Shown piece after piece: positions 11,230 through 12,584 of a DNA stretch of 12,584 nt. Every line of letters begins with the position of its first letter. The stretch's first letter is position 1. Source of the DNA: UBA11710 sp049287025 (GTDB lineage: Bacteria; Patescibacteriota; Patescibacteriia; Magasanikbacterales; UBA922); assembly GCA_049287025.1 (NCBI GenBank), contig JBAQFA010000045.1, forward strand, positions 1 through 12,584, read 5' to 3'. Both the position numbers and the translations under genes were made by a program. The notes under the pieces are model-generated. The model saw only the letters and a list, made by a program, of their open reading frames with translations, ran no database searches and was not told the DNA's origin.

Positions 11230-11450
11230 GTTAACCTGCGGACGCGAGAAGTACTAGTAGAACGACTGGAGTTTTGTTATACACAGTAACGAGTTAATTA
11301 AAATGAAAACAATTTTGTCAGCCCAAATACACAAAAAAGACTGCCCGTTCTATTGTAACATAACAAGTTAGCGCGGAAATAAAGTCTCTATATATATACA
11401 CACACATGCATGCATGTTTTTAAGAATCGATACCCATACTACTAATCCTG
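11230..11450. other. Intergenic gap between operons
   Basis: This 221-base non-coding stretch is the longest gap in the window. It contains a 22-codon frame from 11303 without a ribosome binding site, probably not a gene, and an alternating pyrimidine/purine tract at 11389-11417. A convincing sigma-70 promoter was not found: candidate TTGTTA (11274) and TTGTAA (11353) lack good -10 boxes at proper spacing. It separates the early operon from the HNH and tail genes and is a reasonable place for a late promoter with a phage-specific activator. Confidence 0.45.
11389..11417. repeat. Alternating pyrimidine-purine tract ending in a 14-bp palindrome
   Basis: Twenty-nine consecutive bases alternate pyrimidine and purine without a break: TA units, then CA units, then ATGC units. 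The last 14 bases (11404-11417, ACATGCATGCATGT) are a perfect palindrome followed directly by a run of T. Such tracts can adopt Z-form or cruciform DNA under negative supercoiling. The palindrome plus T-run might also act as a weak terminator. Confidence 0.6.
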
Positions 11451-12032
11451 ATGCCACGCGATAAGAATGCAAGAAAGAAATATTATCAAAAGCTGTGCGA
11501 ACGTGATGGAGAGAGATGCAAACTATGCGGAAAAGAACCACCTGAAGTCTACCTGGAAGTTGATCACGTAGATGGAAATCCAAACAATAACCCTCCCGAT
11601 ATGTCGAACTTCCAGCTGCTATGCAGGAAGGATGGACGGAAAAAGAATCCAAGAGGAAAAGGAAAAGGGGATGTTGTTAAGCGTAGAGTAATATCACTGG
11701 AATCATACAATGATATCACTGATCTCAGTCGTATGTCACCGGAGATGGCTGCACGAAAGAAGTATCGATCGAAGTTCTCACATTGGCTGTATAAAAAGAT
11801 TAAGGAAAACGGACCGATAACAGTTCATGAAGCGACATTTGCAGGAGCTAAATACGTTGGTTGTTCTTCAGTAACGATACGAACTTCATACCTATTGGAA
11901 GAGACCAGCAGTGAGGGAATGTTTCAGATATTCCACGATGAAGAAAAGGGAAAGAATATGGTCACCTTCCGGAATGCAGCATCGATCGGGATCGATACAG
12001 ATTTTGAAGTAATCAACGAGAAAGAGGATTAA
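11451..12032 (+). CDS. HNH-family protein with winged-helix-like C-terminal domain
   Basis: A 193-residue product. The N-terminal HNH core has Cys23-x2-Cys26, Glu-Val-Asp38-His39-Val-Asp-Gly-Asn, an Asn-rich turn (45 to 47) and Gln-Leu-Leu-Cys58, but the last zinc ligand position is Asp61 rather than Cys, followed by a Lys/Gly-rich basic stretch (62 to 80). The catalytic His is kept. Residues about 108 to 175 (Trp-Leu-Tyr-Lys-Lys-Ile-Lys, Pro-Ile-Thr-Val-His-Glu-Ala, Ser-Ser-Val-Thr-Ile-Arg-Thr-Ser-Tyr-Leu) look like a winged helix, giving a nuclease plus DNA-binding architecture. No clear ribosome binding site precedes the ATG. It is the first gene after the gap and may be a homing-type or packaging-associated nuclease. 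Confidence 0.75.
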   Translation: MPRDKNARKKYYQKLCERDGERCKLCGKEPPEVYLEVDHVDGNPNNNPPDMSNFQLLCRKDGRKKNPRGKGKGDVVKRRVISLESYNDITDLSRMSPEMAARKKYRSKFSHWLYKKIKENGPITVHEATFAGAKYVGCSSVTIRTSYLLEETSSEGMFQIFHDEEKGKNMVTFRNAASIGIDTDFEVINEKED

Positions 12033-12034
12033 AA

Positions 12035-12562
12035 ATGGCTGAATTCAAGCTAATAACATTAGAAGAAGCAATAAGAAAAGCTGTTGCAAGTTCATTAAAT
12101 AAAATGGCTGCACGTCTTGTCACTGCCATCTCTCGATATCTACGGACGCATTATAATATCAAGAAAAGAGATCTCGATAAGAACTTTTCAGTCGAGAAAG
12201 CAACATCAAAAAAGCCTATTGCAACAATACTGGTATCGGGTGAACGATTATCATTATCAATGTTCAATCCCAAGCAAACAGAGGAAGGTGTTCAGATTAT
12301 TATTGTAAAGGGTAAACCAGTAACAATCAAAAATGTATTTACAGGAGCGCGCAAGGTTGGTGCACTTGGAGCAATCGGAAACCTTGATGTATTTCAGCGT
12401 AAGGGAAAGAAGAGATTACCAATCAAACAAATCACCGGCCCGGACGTTGCATCACTTGCGCGTTCAAAAGAGGTATCATCGATTATTGAACTGACATTCA
12501 ATAGAGAATGGGAACCACTGTTTCAATCGGAACTGCGCTATTATCGATCAAGAACCCAATAA
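12035..12562 (+). CDS. Minor tail protein Z-like protein
   Basis: A 175-residue product resembling the phage minor tail protein Z (GPZ) family. It has an N-terminal helix with Ala-Ile-Ser-Arg-Tyr-Leu-Arg and Lys-Lys-Arg-Asp-Leu-Asp-Lys (about 31 to 49), then Ile-Ala-Thr-Ile-Leu-Val-Ser-Gly-Glu-Arg-Leu-Ser-Leu, Phe-Asn-Pro-Lys-Gln, a strand with Lys-Gly, Val-Phe-Gln-Arg-Lys-Gly-Lys-Lys-Arg-Leu-Pro-Ile (119 to 130), and Ile-Thr-Gly-Pro-Asp-Val-Ala. In lambdoid phages the Z protein acts at tail completion and head-tail joining. GAGG upstream supports the ATG. It is the only structural gene visible. Codon use is more AT-rich than in the ParB/ASCH operon. Confidence 0.78.
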   Translation: MAEFKLITLEEAIRKAVASSLNKMAARLVTAISRYLRTHYNIKKRDLDKNFSVEKATSKKPIATILVSGERLSLSMFNPKQTEEGVQIIIVKGKPVTIKNVFTGARKVGALGAIGNLDVFQRKGKKRLPIKQITGPDVASLARSKEVSSIIELTFNREWEPLFQSELRYYRSRTQ

Positions 12563-12572
12563 TATTTTGGGT
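12554..12572. terminator. Hairpin overlapping the stop of the tail gene
   Basis: ACCCAA at 12554-12559 pairs with TTGGGT at 12567-12572 around a seven-base loop that contains the tail gene's stop codon. A strong T-run does not follow within the window, so it may be a weak or Rho-assisted terminator or an mRNA end-stabilising hairpin. Confidence 0.3.
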
Positions 12573-12584
12573 CCTTCCGAGCAC

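Noticed and set aside
11303..11371. 22-codon frame in the gap (Met-Lys-Thr-Ile-Leu-Ser...)
   Set aside because: It has no ribosome binding site, no coupling to a neighbour and no recognisable feature.
1..12584. CRISPR array, tRNA, rRNA or insertion sequence
   Set aside because: No regularly spaced direct repeats, complete cloverleaf, rRNA-like sequence or transposase gene was seen when reading both strands.

Overview
The window looks like part of a temperate bacteriophage or prophage, or a closely related integrative element. All supported genes lie on the plus strand, most abut or overlap by 1 to 16 bases (many ATGA or TAATG junctions), and the recognisable products are phage-type: an excisionase-like protein, a tyrosine integrase, a ParB-like protein, an ASCH-like protein, three HNH-type proteins, a methyltransferase-like protein and a minor tail protein Z-like protein. 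The host cannot be named. Base composition is moderate to AT-rich, and several genes have strong GGGAGG-type ribosome binding sites, which argues against hosts that do not use them.

Layout: (1) 1-2400 is an early/regulatory block of small proteins: a degenerate HNH protein, a CII-like putative DNA-binding protein, an excisionase-like helix-turn-helix protein and a winged-helix-like protein, interrupted by a REP-like palindrome at 1465-1497. (2) 2411-4369 holds two tiny single-span membrane proteins, a small Cys/His protein, a zinc-knuckle plus coiled-coil protein, and a solo N6-adenine methyltransferase-like protein that lacks the usual catalytic NPPY motif. (3) 4370-5542 is a loosely packed stretch with three small orphan genes and an unusually GC-rich, hairpin-dense intergenic segment. 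One of these genes is bracketed by split inverted repeats. (4) 5543-6518 is the tyrosine recombinase, followed by a 151-bp non-coding segment with a strong hairpin that may be an attachment site or structured RNA. (5) 6519-11229 is a compact operon: small protein, ParB-like protein, two orphans, a conserved phage orphan, another orphan, an ASCH-like protein and an intact HNH protein. (6) 11230-11450 is a non-coding gap with an alternating purine/pyrimidine tract. It separates the early operon from 11451-12562, which encodes an HNH/winged-helix protein and a minor tail protein Z-like protein, apparently the start of the structural region.

Working model (inference): the CII-like, excisionase-like and winged-helix proteins control the lysogeny decision and excision with the integrase. 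The ParB-like protein and the methyltransferase-like, ASCH-like and HNH proteins act on phage or host nucleic acid during early infection. The tail protein gene marks entry into late functions. No terminase, portal, capsid, replication initiator, tRNA or CRISPR array is visible here. Family names rest on motifs read by eye, without database searches.
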